This document shows positions 21,441 through 31,697 of a stretch of DNA of 64,000 nt, piece by piece. Below the pieces are notes generated by a model. The model ran no database searches, was not told the DNA's origin, and worked only from the letters and a program-made list of their open reading frames with translations. Origin of the DNA: Paracoccaceae bacterium (GTDB lineage Bacteria > Pseudomonadota > Alphaproteobacteria > Rhodobacterales > Rhodobacteraceae); the NCBI GenBank assembly GCA_014872875.1, contig WKFI01000005.1, forward strand, positions 248,001 through 312,000. The letters run 5' to 3'. Both the position numbers and the translations under genes were made by a program. Within the stretch, counting starts at the first letter, position 1; each line of letters starts with the position of its first letter.

Positions 21441-22238
21441 ATGACCCAAATATCGCCTACCGGGTTGGATGCCCACAAACCGGCCGAGATCGCACTTCTT
21501 ATCGAACAGGCCGGCGTGACCAAGGCCCGCTTGGGACTGGTCCCGCTCATCACCCTTTCGGTTCTGGCGGGGGTCTTCATTTCATTCGGTGCGCTTTTCT
21601 TCACTCAGGTTACAGCCGGGTTCGACACGCTTTCCGGACCTGTGAGGCTTTTGGGGGGAGCCGCTTTTTCGCTGGGGCTGATCCTGGTGGTTGTTGGTGG
21701 AGGGGAACTTTTCACCGGTAATGCCATGATCGTGATGGCGGTCGTGGACAGGCGGGTCACGATCCTTAAACTGCTGCGCAACTGGTCAATCGTCTTTGCC
21801 GGCAATCTCGCGGGCAGTCTGTCGACCGTGCTGCTGGTTGCAGGTTCAGGATTGCTGGAGGGCGCGTTGGGCGACCGGGCGATCGCGATCGCGGAGGCCA
21901 AGGTGACACTCTCTCCGGTCGAGGCTTTGTGCCGGGGGATTCTTTGTAATGCCCTTGTCTGTCTGGCGATCTGGTTGGCCGCGTCAGCTCGCACCACTAT
22001 GGGCAAGATCATGTCGATCCTATGGCCGATCACTGCGTTTGTGGCTGTGGGCCTCGAACACTCGATCGCCAACCTGTACCTAATCCCGGTTGGTATGGCG
22101 GCTGGCGCTCAGGTTACATTGGCCGGGATGGTCGGCAATCTGGTACCGGTCCTCATTGGCAATGTGATCGGCGGCGCGGGTGGAGTGGCCCTGTCCTATC
22201 GGCTGGCCTATGGACCACCCACGGACAAACCGTCTTGA
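21441..22238 (+). CDS. Formate/nitrite transporter (FNT) family channel
   Basis: 265 residues with six hydrophobic segments. FNT proteins form pentameric channels for formate, nitrite or hydrosulfide. The region TGNAMIVMAVVDRRVTILKLLRNW, in the second-third helix area, and NALVCLAIWLA match the FNT signatures. GGAG at 21431-21434 is 6 nt before ATG 21441; earlier in-frame Mets lack such a site. The gene points opposite to its neighbours frr and pyrH and interrupts a usually contiguous pair. Substrate unknown. Confidence 0.88.
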   Translation: MTQISPTGLDAHKPAEIALLIEQAGVTKARLGLVPLITLSVLAGVFISFGALFFTQVTAGFDTLSGPVRLLGGAAFSLGLILVVVGGGELFTGNAMIVMAVVDRRVTILKLLRNWSIVFAGNLAGSLSTVLLVAGSGLLEGALGDRAIAIAEAKVTLSPVEALCRGILCNALVCLAIWLAASARTTMGKIMSILWPITAFVAVGLEHSIANLYLIPVGMAAGAQVTLAGMVGNLVPVLIGNVIGGAGGVALSYRLAYGPPTDKPS

Positions 22239-22291
22239 ACAACGTGCGGCAGCAACTGTCGCACGTTGAATTGAATGACGTGTTGCAGCTG

Positions 22292-23038
22292 TTAGCTCTG
22301 AACCTTGGTGTATGTGCCTTGCCCGGCCAGAATCCCGCGGAACCCCCCCGGTTCGTCCAGTGAAAACACGATGATCGGCAGGTTGTTGTCCCGCGCCAGA
22401 GCGATGGCCGACGCGTCCATGACCCCCAGACGTTTCGCCAGCACATCATCATAGCTGACCGTGTCATAGCGGGTGGCATCCGCGAACTTCACCGGGTCCT
22501 TGTCATAGACGCCGTCAACCTTGGTGCCTTTGAAGATCGCCTCACAGGACATTTCGTTGGCGCGCAGGGTCGCGGCTGTGTCGGTGGTGAAATACGGGTT
22601 TCCGGTCCCTGCGGCAAAGATGCAGACCCGTTTCTTCTCAAGGTGGCGGACGGCGCGGCGACGAATATAAGGTTCACAGACCTGATCCATCGGAATTGCC
22701 GAGATCACACGAGTGAACACCCCCATGCTCTCCAGCGCACCCTGCATGGCCAACGCGTTCATGACGGTCGCCAGCATGCCCATGTAATCTGCTGTGGTCC
22801 GCTCCATCCCCTGGGCCGAGCCGGACAGGCCGCGGAAAATATTGCCGCCACCGATGACCATGCAGATCTCAACCCCTAGATCATGAACCGATTTGACCTC
22901 GCGCGCGATGCGCTCGACGGTGGGCGGGTGCAGGCCGAAACCCTGGTCACCCATAAGCGCCTCGCCCGAAATTTTCAGCATGACGCGGTTATAGGTTGTG
23001 TCGGCGGAACCGGTCGAAGGATCGGGGGAAAGGGGCAT
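22292..23038 (-). CDS. pyrH: UMP kinase PyrH
   Basis: 248 residues. PyrH phosphorylates UMP to UDP in pyrimidine synthesis. Family motifs: [21 protein letters not shown], the [13 protein letters not shown] segment and [20 protein letters not shown] is 6 nt before the ATG. It converges with the FNT gene, 53 nt apart. Confidence 0.97.
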   Translation of the reverse strand: MPLSPDPSTGSADTTYNRVMLKISGEALMGDQGFGLHPPTVERIAREVKSVHDLGVEICMVIGGGNIFRGLSGSAQGMERTTADYMGMLATVMNALAMQGALESMGVFTRVISAIPMDQVCEPYIRRRAVRHLEKKRVCIFAAGTGNPYFTTDTAATLRANEMSCEAIFKGTKVDGVYDKDPVKFADATRYDTVSYDDVLAKRLGVMDASAIALARDNNLPIIVFSLDEPGGFRGILAGQGTYTKVQS

Positions 23039-23179
23039 GTTGCGCTCCGGAAGGTGACGGGGTTAAGTTGCGCGGCAAAATGACGGAATTCGGCGATTTG
23101 TTCAATGCATCATAAGCAGTTGAAGGCGTCGCAATCCGACAAAAAAGCATCGCCGTCCAAAAGGGTCCGACACCCGGTC

Positions 23180-24049
23180 ATGAAACTGCCGCCCATTTCC
23201 CCTGCTCAACCGGTTCTTATCGCCGGTCCAACTGCGTCCGGAAAATCGGCGCTTGCGCTTGAGATCGCCGAACGCCAGGGCGGCATAATCGTCAACGCGG
23301 ATGCCAGCCAGGTTTATGATTGCTGGCGTGTCATAACCGCCTGCCCTTCTCCCCAGGAGGAGGCGCAGGTGCCGCATCTTTTGTACCGGCACAAACCCTA
23401 TGATGCGCAATACTCGGCCGGGCATTGGCTGCGCGAGGTGACTCCGTTGCTGACGGGGCCGGATCGACCAATCATCGTAGGTGGGACGGGGCTCTACTTC
23501 ACGGCTCTGACCAAGGGCATGGCCGACATCCCGGCAACCCCTGCCGACGTGCGCGCGCGCGCCGATGAAATGACTTTGGAGGCGTTGCGTTCGGATCTTG
23601 ACGCCAAAACTGCAGGCGACATCGACCTGTTGAACCGAGCCCGCGTGCAGCGGGCCTGGGAGGTGCAGACTGCGACCGGTCGCTCGCTCTCCGACTGGCA
23701 GGCCGAGACGCCGGCCCCTGCACTTCCAATTGCTGACTGCACCGCTCTGGTCTTTGACGTGGACAAACACTGGCTTCAGGATCGGATCGAACGTCGGTTC
23801 GACATGATGTTGAACCAGGGCGCCTTGGAAGAAGTACAGGACATGCGGGACCGCTATGACCCCGCCCTGCCCTCGTGCAAGGCCATCGGCGTCCCGGAAC
23901 TGATGGCCTATCTGGACGGGGAACTCAGCTTGGAACAGGCCCGCGACCGCGCCACGATTTCGACCCGCCAATTCGCCAAGCGTCAACGCACTTGGTTCAG
24001 ATCGAAGATGCGGGACTGGCTGCCGGTAACGCCCGGGTCATGGCACTGA
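23180..24049 (+). CDS. miaA: tRNA dimethylallyltransferase MiaA
   Basis: 289 residues. MiaA prenylates A37 of tRNAs that read UNN codons. The Walker [13 protein letters not shown] is at the N-terminus, followed by [26 protein letters not shown] and the C-terminal [18 protein letters not shown] 23180 starts right at the family N-terminus; the open frame to 23105 lacks a ribosome site. It overlaps the AraC-type gene by 10 nt. Confidence 0.95.
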   Translation: MKLPPISPAQPVLIAGPTASGKSALALEIAERQGGIIVNADASQVYDCWRVITACPSPQEEAQVPHLLYRHKPYDAQYSAGHWLREVTPLLTGPDRPIIVGGTGLYFTALTKGMADIPATPADVRARADEMTLEALRSDLDAKTAGDIDLLNRARVQRAWEVQTATGRSLSDWQAETPAPALPIADCTALVFDVDKHWLQDRIERRFDMMLNQGALEEVQDMRDRYDPALPSCKAIGVPELMAYLDGELSLEQARDRATISTRQFAKRQRTWFRSKMRDWLPVTPGSWH

Positions 24050-24861
24050 AACCGCCCGATACCCGGCCCCCAGCCGAAATCGAGGTGTTCGGCCTGTCGC
24101 AGCTTGCCCCCTTGGGGGCGTGGCAGATGAGCTTGGCGCATCCGGCGGAACACCATCTCTTGATCTGGATCACCCGGGGACAGGGCAAGGTCCTGATAGA
24201 TGGCGGCCAAGCGGGATTTGGCCCGCACAACGCCTTGTTCCTTCCGGCGGGATCTCTGTTTGCCCTGGACCCCGGTCGCCAGGCCCTCGGACATGTTATG
24301 GCGGTCCAAAGCCGGTCAGAAACCGTTCTGCCCGAAGATCCAATGCATATCAGGGTGTTAGAAGTACAAGATCAGTTCACATTGACGGCCATTTTCGAGG
24401 CGATGCTGCGCGAACAACACGAACGCCGTGCATATTGGCAAGACGCAATGAGGGCCCAAGTCGGGCTTGTCGATGTCTGGCTGTGTCGCCAATCTGAGAC
24501 CGAAGAGCACCCTTCGGCCTCACGGCGTCTGATGCGGGCCTATTTCGACGCCATCGCCGACCCCATGGCGTTTGGCAAAACGCAATCCGATCATGCGCGA
24601 CACCTGGGTGTGACGCCAACCCATCTGACCCGGGTGTGTAAGCTGGTTACAGGACGCAGCGCGGCGCAGCTCTGGTCGGAACGGCTTGCCCACGAATCTG
24701 CCCTGCGCCTGTCTCGAACCGATCACTCGGCAAAACACATTGCTGCGCAACTGGGCTTTGCAAGTGCTTCCTATTTCAATAGATTCGTCTCCAAGGTCCT
24801 GGGTAAGCCCCCCGGAGCATTCAGAAAGACGCATGCGGGTCGAATTCGCACCCCCTACTGA
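24040..24861 (+). CDS. AraC-family transcriptional regulator
   Basis: 273 residues. The C-terminal third carries the double helix-turn-helix of AraC/XylS proteins ([20 protein letters not shown], then [20 protein letters not shown] and PPGAFRKTH). The N-terminal half resembles a cupin-type sensing domain ([19 protein letters not shown]). ATG 24040 lies inside the end of miaA. The ABC importer operon starts 231 nt downstream and could be a target, but nothing in the sequence proves it. Confidence 0.88.
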   Translation: MALKPPDTRPPAEIEVFGLSQLAPLGAWQMSLAHPAEHHLLIWITRGQGKVLIDGGQAGFGPHNALFLPAGSLFALDPGRQALGHVMAVQSRSETVLPEDPMHIRVLEVQDQFTLTAIFEAMLREQHERRAYWQDAMRAQVGLVDVWLCRQSETEEHPSASRRLMRAYFDAIADPMAFGKTQSDHARHLGVTPTHLTRVCKLVTGRSAAQLWSERLAHESALRLSRTDHSAKHIAAQLGFASASYFNRFVSKVLGKPPGAFRKTHAGRIRTPY

Positions 24862-25092
24862 TCACCTTTGTCCAGAAATCACCCAGCAAGTCGCTTTCAA
24901 ACAGACGTGATGTCGCTTTTTTACCTAAAAGTGCCGAATGCGTACATTGACCTAGCCCGATTTCTGGTGCCGAATACCGGCATGGGGATTAGCCACAACA
25001 TTACATACCGCCGATTCAGTTTTGCCCGACACTGTGCGAACTGAGCCGAGACGCGTGCTATAATCGAACCAATCCACATCAGGGAGACTTCA
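24862..25092 (+). promoter_or_regulatory. Upstream region of the ABC importer operon
   Basis: 231 nt without a gene. A TATAAT hexamer at 25059-25064 lies 28 nt before the ATG and may be a -10 box; no good -35 is placed 17 nt earlier, which suits an activated promoter. An inverted repeat TGCCG-N5-CGGCA lies at 24968-24982. AGGGAG at 25081-25086 is the ribosome site. Confidence 0.4.
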
Positions 25093-26757
25093 ATGACAAT
25101 CGAAACGATCAACGGGAAGCCGGTACACTGGGCCGCCGAGATGCACGCCCAGGAGGTAGCCGACGGCAAGCTAAGCCGCCGCGAATTCCTGACCCGGGCG
25201 ACGATGTTGGGCGTGACCGCCACCGCAGCTTACGGCATGATCGGCCTGCAGGCTCCGGCTCTTGCCGCGTCCGACGCAAAACAGGGCGGTACCCTGCGCG
25301 TGCAGATGAGCGTGCGTCCGCTGAAAGATCCGCGCACTTATGACTGGTCCGAAATGGGCAACCAGACCCGCGGCACCATGGAGTATCTGGTCGAGTACAA
25401 CTCGGACGGTACGTTCCGCGGCATGCTTCTGGAAAGCTGGGAAATCAACGAAGACGCGACCCAGTACACGCTGAACGTCCGCAAGGGTGTCAAGTGGAAC
25501 AACGGCGACGACTTCACTGCCGAAGACGTCGCGCGCAACATCGCTGGCTGGTGCGACAAGGCGGTTGAGGGCAACTCGATGGCGGGTCGTTTCGCCACGC
25601 TGGTGGACGCGGATTCGGGCAAGGCTGTCGAAGGCGCCATCGAGGTCGTGGATAGCCACACAGTGCGCTTGAACTTGCCGAACCCGGATATCTCTCTGAT
25701 CGCCGGCATGGCGGACTACCCGTCGGCCATTACTCATTCGTCCTTCCAGACCAATGACTTCACTCAGAATGTGGGGACCGGCCCGTACCTGCTCACCACG
25801 CTCGAAGTCGGCGTGAAGGCTGTTCTGGAACGCAACACCGACCACGCCTGGTGGGGTGAGGAAGTATATGGTGCTCCGGCTCTGGACCGGATCGAATACA
25901 CCGACTTCGGCACGGACCCCTCCTCGTGGATGGCCGCACTGGAATCGGACGAAGTAGACATGCTTCACGAATCCGTCGGTGAATTCATTGATGTGCTGGA
26001 TGGTCTGGGCTACACGAAGTCCGAAGTTGTCACCATGGGCACAATCGTGATCCGCCCCAACCAGTTGGCTGAAATCGATGGCAAAAAGGTCTATGCAGAC
26101 AAGCGCGTCCGCAAAGCCCTGCAGATGGCCGTGAACAACGAAGTTTGCTTGGAGCTGGGTGCTGGTGGTCGCGGGCTTCCCGCCGAGAACCATCATGTGG
26201 GCCCTGCGCACCCGGAATATGCCGAACTGCCCAAGCAGGCGCACGACCCCGAAGGCGCGCGCAAGCTGATGGAAGAAGCTGGTATGATGGATTTCGAGCA
26301 CGAAATTCTGTCGATCGACGATGACTGGCGCAAAAACACCACCGATGCGGTGGCGGCCCAGCTGCGCGACGCCGGTTTCAAGGTTAAGCGTACCGTTCTG
26401 CCGGGTTCGACCTTCTGGAACGACTGGGCCAAGTATCCCTACAGCTCAACCAACTGGAACCACCGTCCGCTGGGTGTCCAGATCTGGGCGCTGGCTTATC
26501 GTTCTGGCGAGGCCTGGAATGAATTCGGTTGGGCGAACGCGGATTTCGACGCTCTGCTGGCCGAAGCCCTGTCGATCGCCGATGCCGACAAGCGTCGCGA
26601 AGTGGCAGCCAAGGGTGAAGCGCTCATCCAGGAAGAAGGCGTCACCGTCCAGCCATACTGGCGTTCGCTGTATCGTCACATGCGCCAAGGGCTTGTCGGA
26701 ACCGACATGCACATTTCCTTCGAGCACCACCACTACAAGTGGGGTTGGGCTGCGTAA
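25093..26757 (+). CDS. Peptide-type ABC transporter substrate-binding protein
   Basis: 554 residues of the DppA/OppA family (SBP family 5), which bind oligopeptides or similar ligands in the periplasm. A twin-arginine signal is visible after a 28-residue lead: [12 protein letters not shown], hydrophobic core, cleavage after APALAA (about residue 59). The body shows the family order [24 protein letters not shown] shortened here to its first part, WKNNGDD-like and GTGPYLL elements. Export as a folded protein by TAT is unusual for most Dpp systems. A stem-loop at 26785 follows, likely to keep its mRNA in excess over the permeases. Ligand unknown. Confidence 0.9.
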   Translation: MTIETINGKPVHWAAEMHAQEVADGKLSRREFLTRATMLGVTATAAYGMIGLQAPALAASDAKQGGTLRVQMSVRPLKDPRTYDWSEMGNQTRGTMEYLVEYNSDGTFRGMLLESWEINEDATQYTLNVRKGVKWNNGDDFTAEDVARNIAGWCDKAVEGNSMAGRFATLVDADSGKAVEGAIEVVDSHTVRLNLPNPDISLIAGMADYPSAITHSSFQTNDFTQNVGTGPYLLTTLEVGVKAVLERNTDHAWWGEEVYGAPALDRIEYTDFGTDPSSWMAALESDEVDMLHESVGEFIDVLDGLGYTKSEVVTMGTIVIRPNQLAEIDGKKVYADKRVRKALQMAVNNEVCLELGAGGRGLPAENHHVGPAHPEYAELPKQAHDPEGARKLMEEAGMMDFEHEILSIDDDWRKNTTDAVAAQLRDAGFKVKRTVLPGSTFWNDWAKYPYSSTNWNHRPLGVQIWALAYRSGEAWNEFGWANADFDALLAEALSIADADKRREVAAKGEALIQEEGVTVQPYWRSLYRHMRQGLVGTDMHISFEHHHYKWGWAA

Positions 26758-26784
26758 GCGGCAGGTATTCGTGCAGACTTAGTC

Positions 26785-26812
26785 GAACCGCCCTTTCGAG
26801 GGCGGTTCTTTC
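26785..26812 (+). terminator. Intra-operon terminator/attenuator
   Basis: A 10-bp stem (26785-26794 with 26799-26808) closed by TTCG is followed by TTTCC. It lies 28 nt after the binding-protein stop and 66 nt before the first permease. Such hairpins let binding proteins be made in excess of the membrane parts. Confidence 0.65.
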
Positions 26813-26878
26813 CCCGGCATCAGCCGGATAGCAGGCCCCGCAGAAGGGCCGTATCAAAGCCAGACAACAGGGGGTCTC

Positions 26879-27931
26879 ATGGGACTGTTCATCCTTAGAA
26901 GAACAGGCGTGATGATCATTACGGCGCTCTGCCTGACGTTCGTAGTGTTCTTTCTCACCAATCTCTATCCCAACCTCGAAAAGCTCGCGAAAACCCAGGG
27001 TAACTTCCGCATGTCGGACGAAGCCGTGGCGAGCTGGTTGGACAATAACGGTTACGCGCAACCAACCGTCGTGAAATACGGTCAATGGCTCGGCGTTCTG
27101 CCCGGCTGGACGAAAGAAGTCGAAGATGGCTTCAACGGACGGTGTTTCAATGGACCGATCTCAGCGGAAGAGGTCGCACAACAGCCCAGCTTCTGCGGCA
27201 TTCTGCAAGGTGATTGGGGATATTCCACCGTGTTCAAGGATGAGGTTTCATCGATCGTTGCAGTACGATTGGGCAATACCGGTTTCCTCATGCTGTGCGT
27301 TCTGGCCTTGATGGTGCCTTCCGCGTTGATCGTGGGTGTTCTGGCGGGGATGAAGGAGGGTTCGGTTCTGGACCGCGTGCTCTCGACCTTCTCGATTGTC
27401 ACGACAGCGACCCCTGAATACGTGTCGGGTGTGATTTTCATCGCTGTTTTCACGTCTTCGACCGTGGGATTGAAGTGGTTCAAGGGAACAGCGACCTCGG
27501 CGATGGAAAATGCGACCTTCGAGAATTTCTTTCTCCCGGTGCTGACCATCGCACTTTATGGGATGGGCTATATTGCTCGGATGACCCGCGCGTCGATGAC
27601 CGAAGTCATGACCGCACAGTACATCCGGACTGCGCGCCTGAAGGGCGTGAGTTTCCACAACATTGTTCTCAAGCACGCTCTGCGTAACGCTCTGATCGCC
27701 CCTTTCACGGTGATCATGCTGCAGTTCCCCTGGCTGCTGAACGGCGTGGTGATCGTGGAGACCCTGTTCAACTACAAAGGGTTCGGATGGGTCCTGGTGC
27801 AGGCCGCTGGCAACAACGACATTGAATTGCTTTTGGCAGTGTCCGTGGTGTCCGTCTTCGTGGTTCTGGTGACGCAGCTGATTTCGGATATCGGTTATGT
27901 CTATCTGAATCCGCGGATCCGGATTTCTTAA
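26879..27931 (+). CDS. ABC transporter permease (DppB type)
   Basis: 350 residues. The first membrane helix (LFILRRTGVMIITALCLTFV) matches DppB-type permeases. A soluble segment of about 100 residues with two Cys (FNGRC, PSFCGILQ) follows, then five helices with the EAA loop (RMTRASMTEVMTAQYIRTA RLKG region). It pairs with the next gene as the transmembrane dimer. The 16-nt gap to the next gene indicates one transcript. Confidence 0.9.
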   Translation: MGLFILRRTGVMIITALCLTFVVFFLTNLYPNLEKLAKTQGNFRMSDEAVASWLDNNGYAQPTVVKYGQWLGVLPGWTKEVEDGFNGRCFNGPISAEEVAQQPSFCGILQGDWGYSTVFKDEVSSIVAVRLGNTGFLMLCVLALMVPSALIVGVLAGMKEGSVLDRVLSTFSIVTTATPEYVSGVIFIAVFTSSTVGLKWFKGTATSAMENATFENFFLPVLTIALYGMGYIARMTRASMTEVMTAQYIRTARLKGVSFHNIVLKHALRNALIAPFTVIMLQFPWLLNGVVIVETLFNYKGFGWVLVQAAGNNDIELLLAVSVVSVFVVLVTQLISDIGYVYLNPRIRIS

Positions 27932-27946
27932 GGGAAGGATGAGATT

Positions 27947-29410
27947 ATGGAACCATTGACCTGGACCGGCTCTATTGCCTTCCTCGACCCAATCTTCGTC
28001 TACAGCCTCATCGCCTTGGTCATTGCCATCGTGGTTTGGATCGTCCTCAGCGCCGTTCTTCCCGAAGGTGTTGCAACGACCAATCCTGACGGCACCCTGA
28101 CGATGGCGTCGGGACCACGCAAGACGGCAACGCAAGCCGTAAAACTCCTGTTCGTGCTGGTTGTGGCGCTTCTGGTACTCTATCTGGTGCTCGGTGTGTT
28201 CATGGGCACAGGTGCCGGTATCATCGGCGCGATGAGCCAGCAATTCCTGCCCGTCTGGACATCGCTGATCATCCTTTATGCCGCATCAATCGCGTTCAAG
28301 CGACGCCTCGGCCTCTATGGCAAACTCTATGACAGCCCAATCGGCATGATTGGTTTCGGCTTGGTGATGTTCTGGGTGTTTACCGGGATCTTCGGACAGT
28401 TGGACCTGATTGTGACCCATGACTCGTTGTCACAAGTCTCGGGAATGAAGAACAAGGTGCCCGGAACACCGCTCCGCGGAGCCGAAGAAGGTGATTTCCA
28501 GTGGTACCTGCTGGGTGGCGACAACCTCGCCCGTGACGTATTCAGCCGTATGGTCAAGGGTGCCGGCGTTGTGGTGCAGATTGCGCCGCTGGCCACCCTG
28601 TTCGCCTTCATGGTCGGGATCACCTTGGGCCTGCCCGCAGGCTTTTACGGTGGTCGCCTGGACACGTTCTTGTCCTTCCTGGCGAACCTGATCCTGGCTT
28701 TCCCGGTCATCCTGCTGTTCTACCTGCTGGTCACCCCGGAGATCGTGGCAACCGGTGTTCCGAACTACATGGCCATCGTCTTGTTCGTCTTCCCGATCGT
28801 GTTCCTGGCAGTGCTGCTGAACTCGCGGTTCTATACGCGGCCCCGGGTGCGGACACCCCTGCTGATCTGCGTATTGGGCGCTGCGACGTGGTTGTATCTG
28901 TCGCTGGTTTCCACAGGTGGGTTCCTGATCAACACCAAGGATTATTCGATCTGGGGACTTCCGACCTATATGGATCTCTTTGACGTTCCCGGCGGTATCC
29001 TGGTTGTGTTCGTCTCGGTCGTGTTCGTGAACTCGCCCACCGTGTTCCGGATCGTCCGTGGCCTGGCGCTGGACATCAAGACCCGTGACTATGTGGCGGC
29101 CGCTCAGACCCGCGGTGAAGGCCCGTGGTACATCATGCTGTGGGAAATCCTGCCCAACGCACGTGGCCCGCTGATCGTCGATTTCTGTCTGCGCATCGGC
29201 TATACCACCATCCTGCTGGGCACCTTGGGCTTCTTTGGCCTGGGTCTGCCGCCAGAAAGTCCGGATTGGGGATCCACGATCAACGAAGGCCGCAAGCTTC
29301 TGTCGATCTACCTGCACCCGGCATTGCCGCCTGCCCTGGCGCTGTTGTCGCTGGTTTTGGGTCTGAACCTGCTGGCAGATGGTCTGCGCGAAGAAAGCCT
29401 TAAAGACTGA
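27947..29410 (+). CDS. ABC transporter permease (DppC type, extended N-terminus)
   Basis: 487 residues, well above the usual 280-320 for DppC. The C-terminal half holds the typical core: LGGDNLARDVFSRMVKGAG, and the EAA loop DYVAAAQTRGEGPWYIM. The first ~200 residues add several hydrophobic helices (for example IALVIAIVVWIVLSAVL and LLFVLVVALLVLYLVLGVF) not found in standard DppC. No frameshift or fusion boundary is visible. Confidence 0.88.
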   Translation: MEPLTWTGSIAFLDPIFVYSLIALVIAIVVWIVLSAVLPEGVATTNPDGTLTMASGPRKTATQAVKLLFVLVVALLVLYLVLGVFMGTGAGIIGAMSQQFLPVWTSLIILYAASIAFKRRLGLYGKLYDSPIGMIGFGLVMFWVFTGIFGQLDLIVTHDSLSQVSGMKNKVPGTPLRGAEEGDFQWYLLGGDNLARDVFSRMVKGAGVVVQIAPLATLFAFMVGITLGLPAGFYGGRLDTFLSFLANLILAFPVILLFYLLVTPEIVATGVPNYMAIVLFVFPIVFLAVLLNSRFYTRPRVRTPLLICVLGAATWLYLSLVSTGGFLINTKDYSIWGLPTYMDLFDVPGGILVVFVSVVFVNSPTVFRIVRGLALDIKTRDYVAAAQTRGEGPWYIMLWEILPNARGPLIVDFCLRIGYTTILLGTLGFFGLGLPPESPDWGSTINEGRKLLSIYLHPALPPALALLSLVLGLNLLADGLREESLKD

Positions 29411-29421
29411 TACACGGCTTG

Positions 29422-29445
29422 GGACCGGCCCCTAAACGCCGGTCC
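29422..29445 (+). other. Intergenic hairpin within the ABC operon
   Basis: A perfect 8-bp stem (29422-29429 with 29438-29445) and 8-nt loop lie between the second permease and the ATPase gene. There is no T run, so it more likely stabilises or paces processing of the mRNA than ends it. Confidence 0.45.
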
Positions 29446-29506
29446 TGCCACCTTCATTCAGCCAGGCGTCGGACATCACTGTTCCGACACTCGCAAGGAG
29501 AACACA

Positions 29507-31594
29507 ATGAGCAAAATGGCAGATTATGACGGACCGATCCTTGAGATCGACAAGCTGTCCATCTCCTTTTTCACCCGTTTGCGGGAAATCCCCGCGGTCA
29601 TGGATTTCTCGGTCAGCGTACAACCCGGTGAGGCCGTGGGCCTCGTTGGGGAATCCGGCTGCGGGAAATCCACAGTGGCACTTGGCGTCATGCAGGACTT
29701 GGGAAAAAACGGCCGCATCGTCGGTGGTACGATCAAGTTCAAGGGACGCGATCTGAGCGAAATGAGCGACGAGGAGCTGCGCGACATTCGCGGCAACGAG
29801 ATCGCCATGATTTACCAAGAACCAATGGCGTCGCTTAACCCGGCAATGAAGATCGGCAAACAGCTGATGGAAGTGCCGATGATCCACGAAGGGGTCGGTG
29901 AGAAAGAAGCCTATCAGCGTGCCCTCGAAGTGGTCACGGACGTGCGCTTGCCCGACCCCGAACGCATGCTGAATTCCTTCCCGCATCAGCTTTCGGGCGG
30001 TCAGCAGCAGCGTATCGTTATCGCCATGGCGCTGATGTCGAAACCAGCGTTGTTGATCCTGGACGAACCCACAACCGCCCTCGACGTGACCGTCGAGGCC
30101 GCCGTGGTCGAGCTGGTCAAGGATCTGGGCAAGAAATACGGCACGTCGATGCTGTTCATCTCGCACAATCTGGGTCTTGTGCTGGAGACCTGTGACCGGC
30201 TGTGTGTGATGTATTCCGGTGAAGCGGTGGAGCGCGGATCCATTGAAGACGTGTTCGACCACATGCAACACCCCTACACACAGGCTCTGTTTCGCTCGAT
30301 CCCATTGCCGGGTGCTGACAAGAACGCGCGCCCACTGGTAGCCATCCCGGGCAACTTCCCCCTGCCTCATGAACGCCCACCCGGCTGTAATTTCGGCCCC
30401 CGCTGCGACTATTTCGAAGAAGGCCGCTGTGACGCGCAGGACATCCTGATGTCATCCGTGCCCGGTAATGATCGGCACCATACGCGCTGCCTGAAGTTCC
30501 AGGAGATCGACTGGAATGCTCCAATCACGGTGGGCGAGCAGAAGGAAAAGGCCGAGGTCGGCAATGTCGTCCTGAAGATGGATAACCTCAAGAAATACTA
30601 TGAGGTTGCCGCAAACGCATTGTTTGGCGGTGGTGAAACCAAGGTGGTCAAGGCCAACGAAACCTTGAGTTTCGAGGCCCGCGAATCCGAAACACTGGCG
30701 ATCGTGGGGGAATCGGGCTGCGGCAAATCCACCTTTGCCAAGGTGCTGATGGGGCTTGAGACCGCGACGGATGGCAAGATCCTTTTGGACAATCGCGATA
30801 TCGAGTCGATCCCGATCGAAGAACGCGACACCAAAACGATTTCTGACGTACAGATGGTCTTCCAGAACCCGTTCGACACGTTGAACCCGTCGATGACGGT
30901 CGGGCGTCAGATCATGCGGGCGCTTGAGATCTTTGGCATTGGCGAAACCGAAGCCGACCGCCGCCAGCGCATGTTGGAACTGCTCGATCTGGTGAAACTG
31001 CCGCGTGCCTTTGCCGAACGCATGCCCCGGCAATTGTCAGGCGGTCAGAAACAGCGGGTCGGCATTGCACGCGCCTTTGCCGGGGATGCACGGATCGTGG
31101 TGGCGGATGAACCTGTATCCGCTTTGGACGTGTCGGTGCAGGCTGCGGTGACGGATCTGCTGATGGAGATCCAGCGGGAACAGAAAACCACTCTGCTGTT
31201 CATCAGCCATGACCTGTCCATCGTGCGATATCTGTCGGACCGGGTGATGGTGATGTATTTGGGTCATGTGGTAGAGCTGGGATCGACGGATCAAGTCTTT
31301 GCCCCACCTTATCATCCCTATACCGAAGCGCTCCTGTCCGCGGTGCCGATTGCCGACACGTCGGTCGAGAAGGAGCATATCGTGCTCGAAGGTGACATTC
31401 CGTCGGCCATGAGCCCACCACCGGGCTGCCCGTTCCAGACCCGCTGCCGGTGGAAGTCGAAGGTTGCCGGCGGTCTGTGCGACAAGGAAGTGCCGCCGGT
31501 CAAGACACTGGCGGACGGCCACCAGATCAAATGCCATCTGGACAACGCGACGCTGGATGAAATGACCCCAGTCATCAAGATCGCAGCAGAATAG
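29507..31594 (+). CDS. Fused double ATP-binding subunit of the peptide ABC transporter
   Basis: 695 residues carrying both ATPase domains that other Dpp/Opp systems encode as two genes. Domain 1 (about residues 10-330): Walker A GESGCGKST, signature LSGGQQQR, Walker B LLILDEPTTALD, and an oligopeptide-type C-terminal Cys cluster (CNFGPRCDYFEEGRC). Domain 2 (about 350-690): Walker A GESGCGKSTFAK, LSGGQKQR, VVADEPVSALD, and CPFQTRCRWKS. It completes the importer; no other ATPase gene is nearby. Confidence 0.93.
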   Translation: MSKMADYDGPILEIDKLSISFFTRLREIPAVMDFSVSVQPGEAVGLVGESGCGKSTVALGVMQDLGKNGRIVGGTIKFKGRDLSEMSDEELRDIRGNEIAMIYQEPMASLNPAMKIGKQLMEVPMIHEGVGEKEAYQRALEVVTDVRLPDPERMLNSFPHQLSGGQQQRIVIAMALMSKPALLILDEPTTALDVTVEAAVVELVKDLGKKYGTSMLFISHNLGLVLETCDRLCVMYSGEAVERGSIEDVFDHMQHPYTQALFRSIPLPGADKNARPLVAIPGNFPLPHERPPGCNFGPRCDYFEEGRCDAQDILMSSVPGNDRHHTRCLKFQEIDWNAPITVGEQKEKAEVGNVVLKMDNLKKYYEVAANALFGGGETKVVKANETLSFEARESETLAIVGESGCGKSTFAKVLMGLETATDGKILLDNRDIESIPIEERDTKTISDVQMVFQNPFDTLNPSMTVGRQIMRALEIFGIGETEADRRQRMLELLDLVKLPRAFAERMPRQLSGGQKQRVGIARAFAGDARIVVADEPVSALDVSVQAAVTDLLMEIQREQKTTLLFISHDLSIVRYLSDRVMVMYLGHVVELGSTDQVFAPPYHPYTEALLSAVPIADTSVEKEHIVLEGDIPSAMSPPPGCPFQTRCRWKSKVAGGLCDKEVPPVKTLADGHQIKCHLDNATLDEMTPVIKIAAE

Positions 31595-31613
31595 GCCAGC
31601 CAAGAATAACACC

Positions 31614-31647
31614 AAAAAGGCCCGACCAATCAGGTCGGGCCTTTTTT
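31614..31647. terminator. Bidirectional Rho-independent terminator
   Basis: A perfect 9-bp GC stem (GGCCCGACC with GGTCGGGCC) with a 5-nt loop is flanked by five A on the left and six T on the right. It can end both the ABC operon and the convergent peroxidase gene. Confidence 0.93.
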
Positions 31648-31697
31648 GCTTGCCATTCACGCGCAAGACTTTTTGCAAAAACTCTCTGGCGCTTCGA

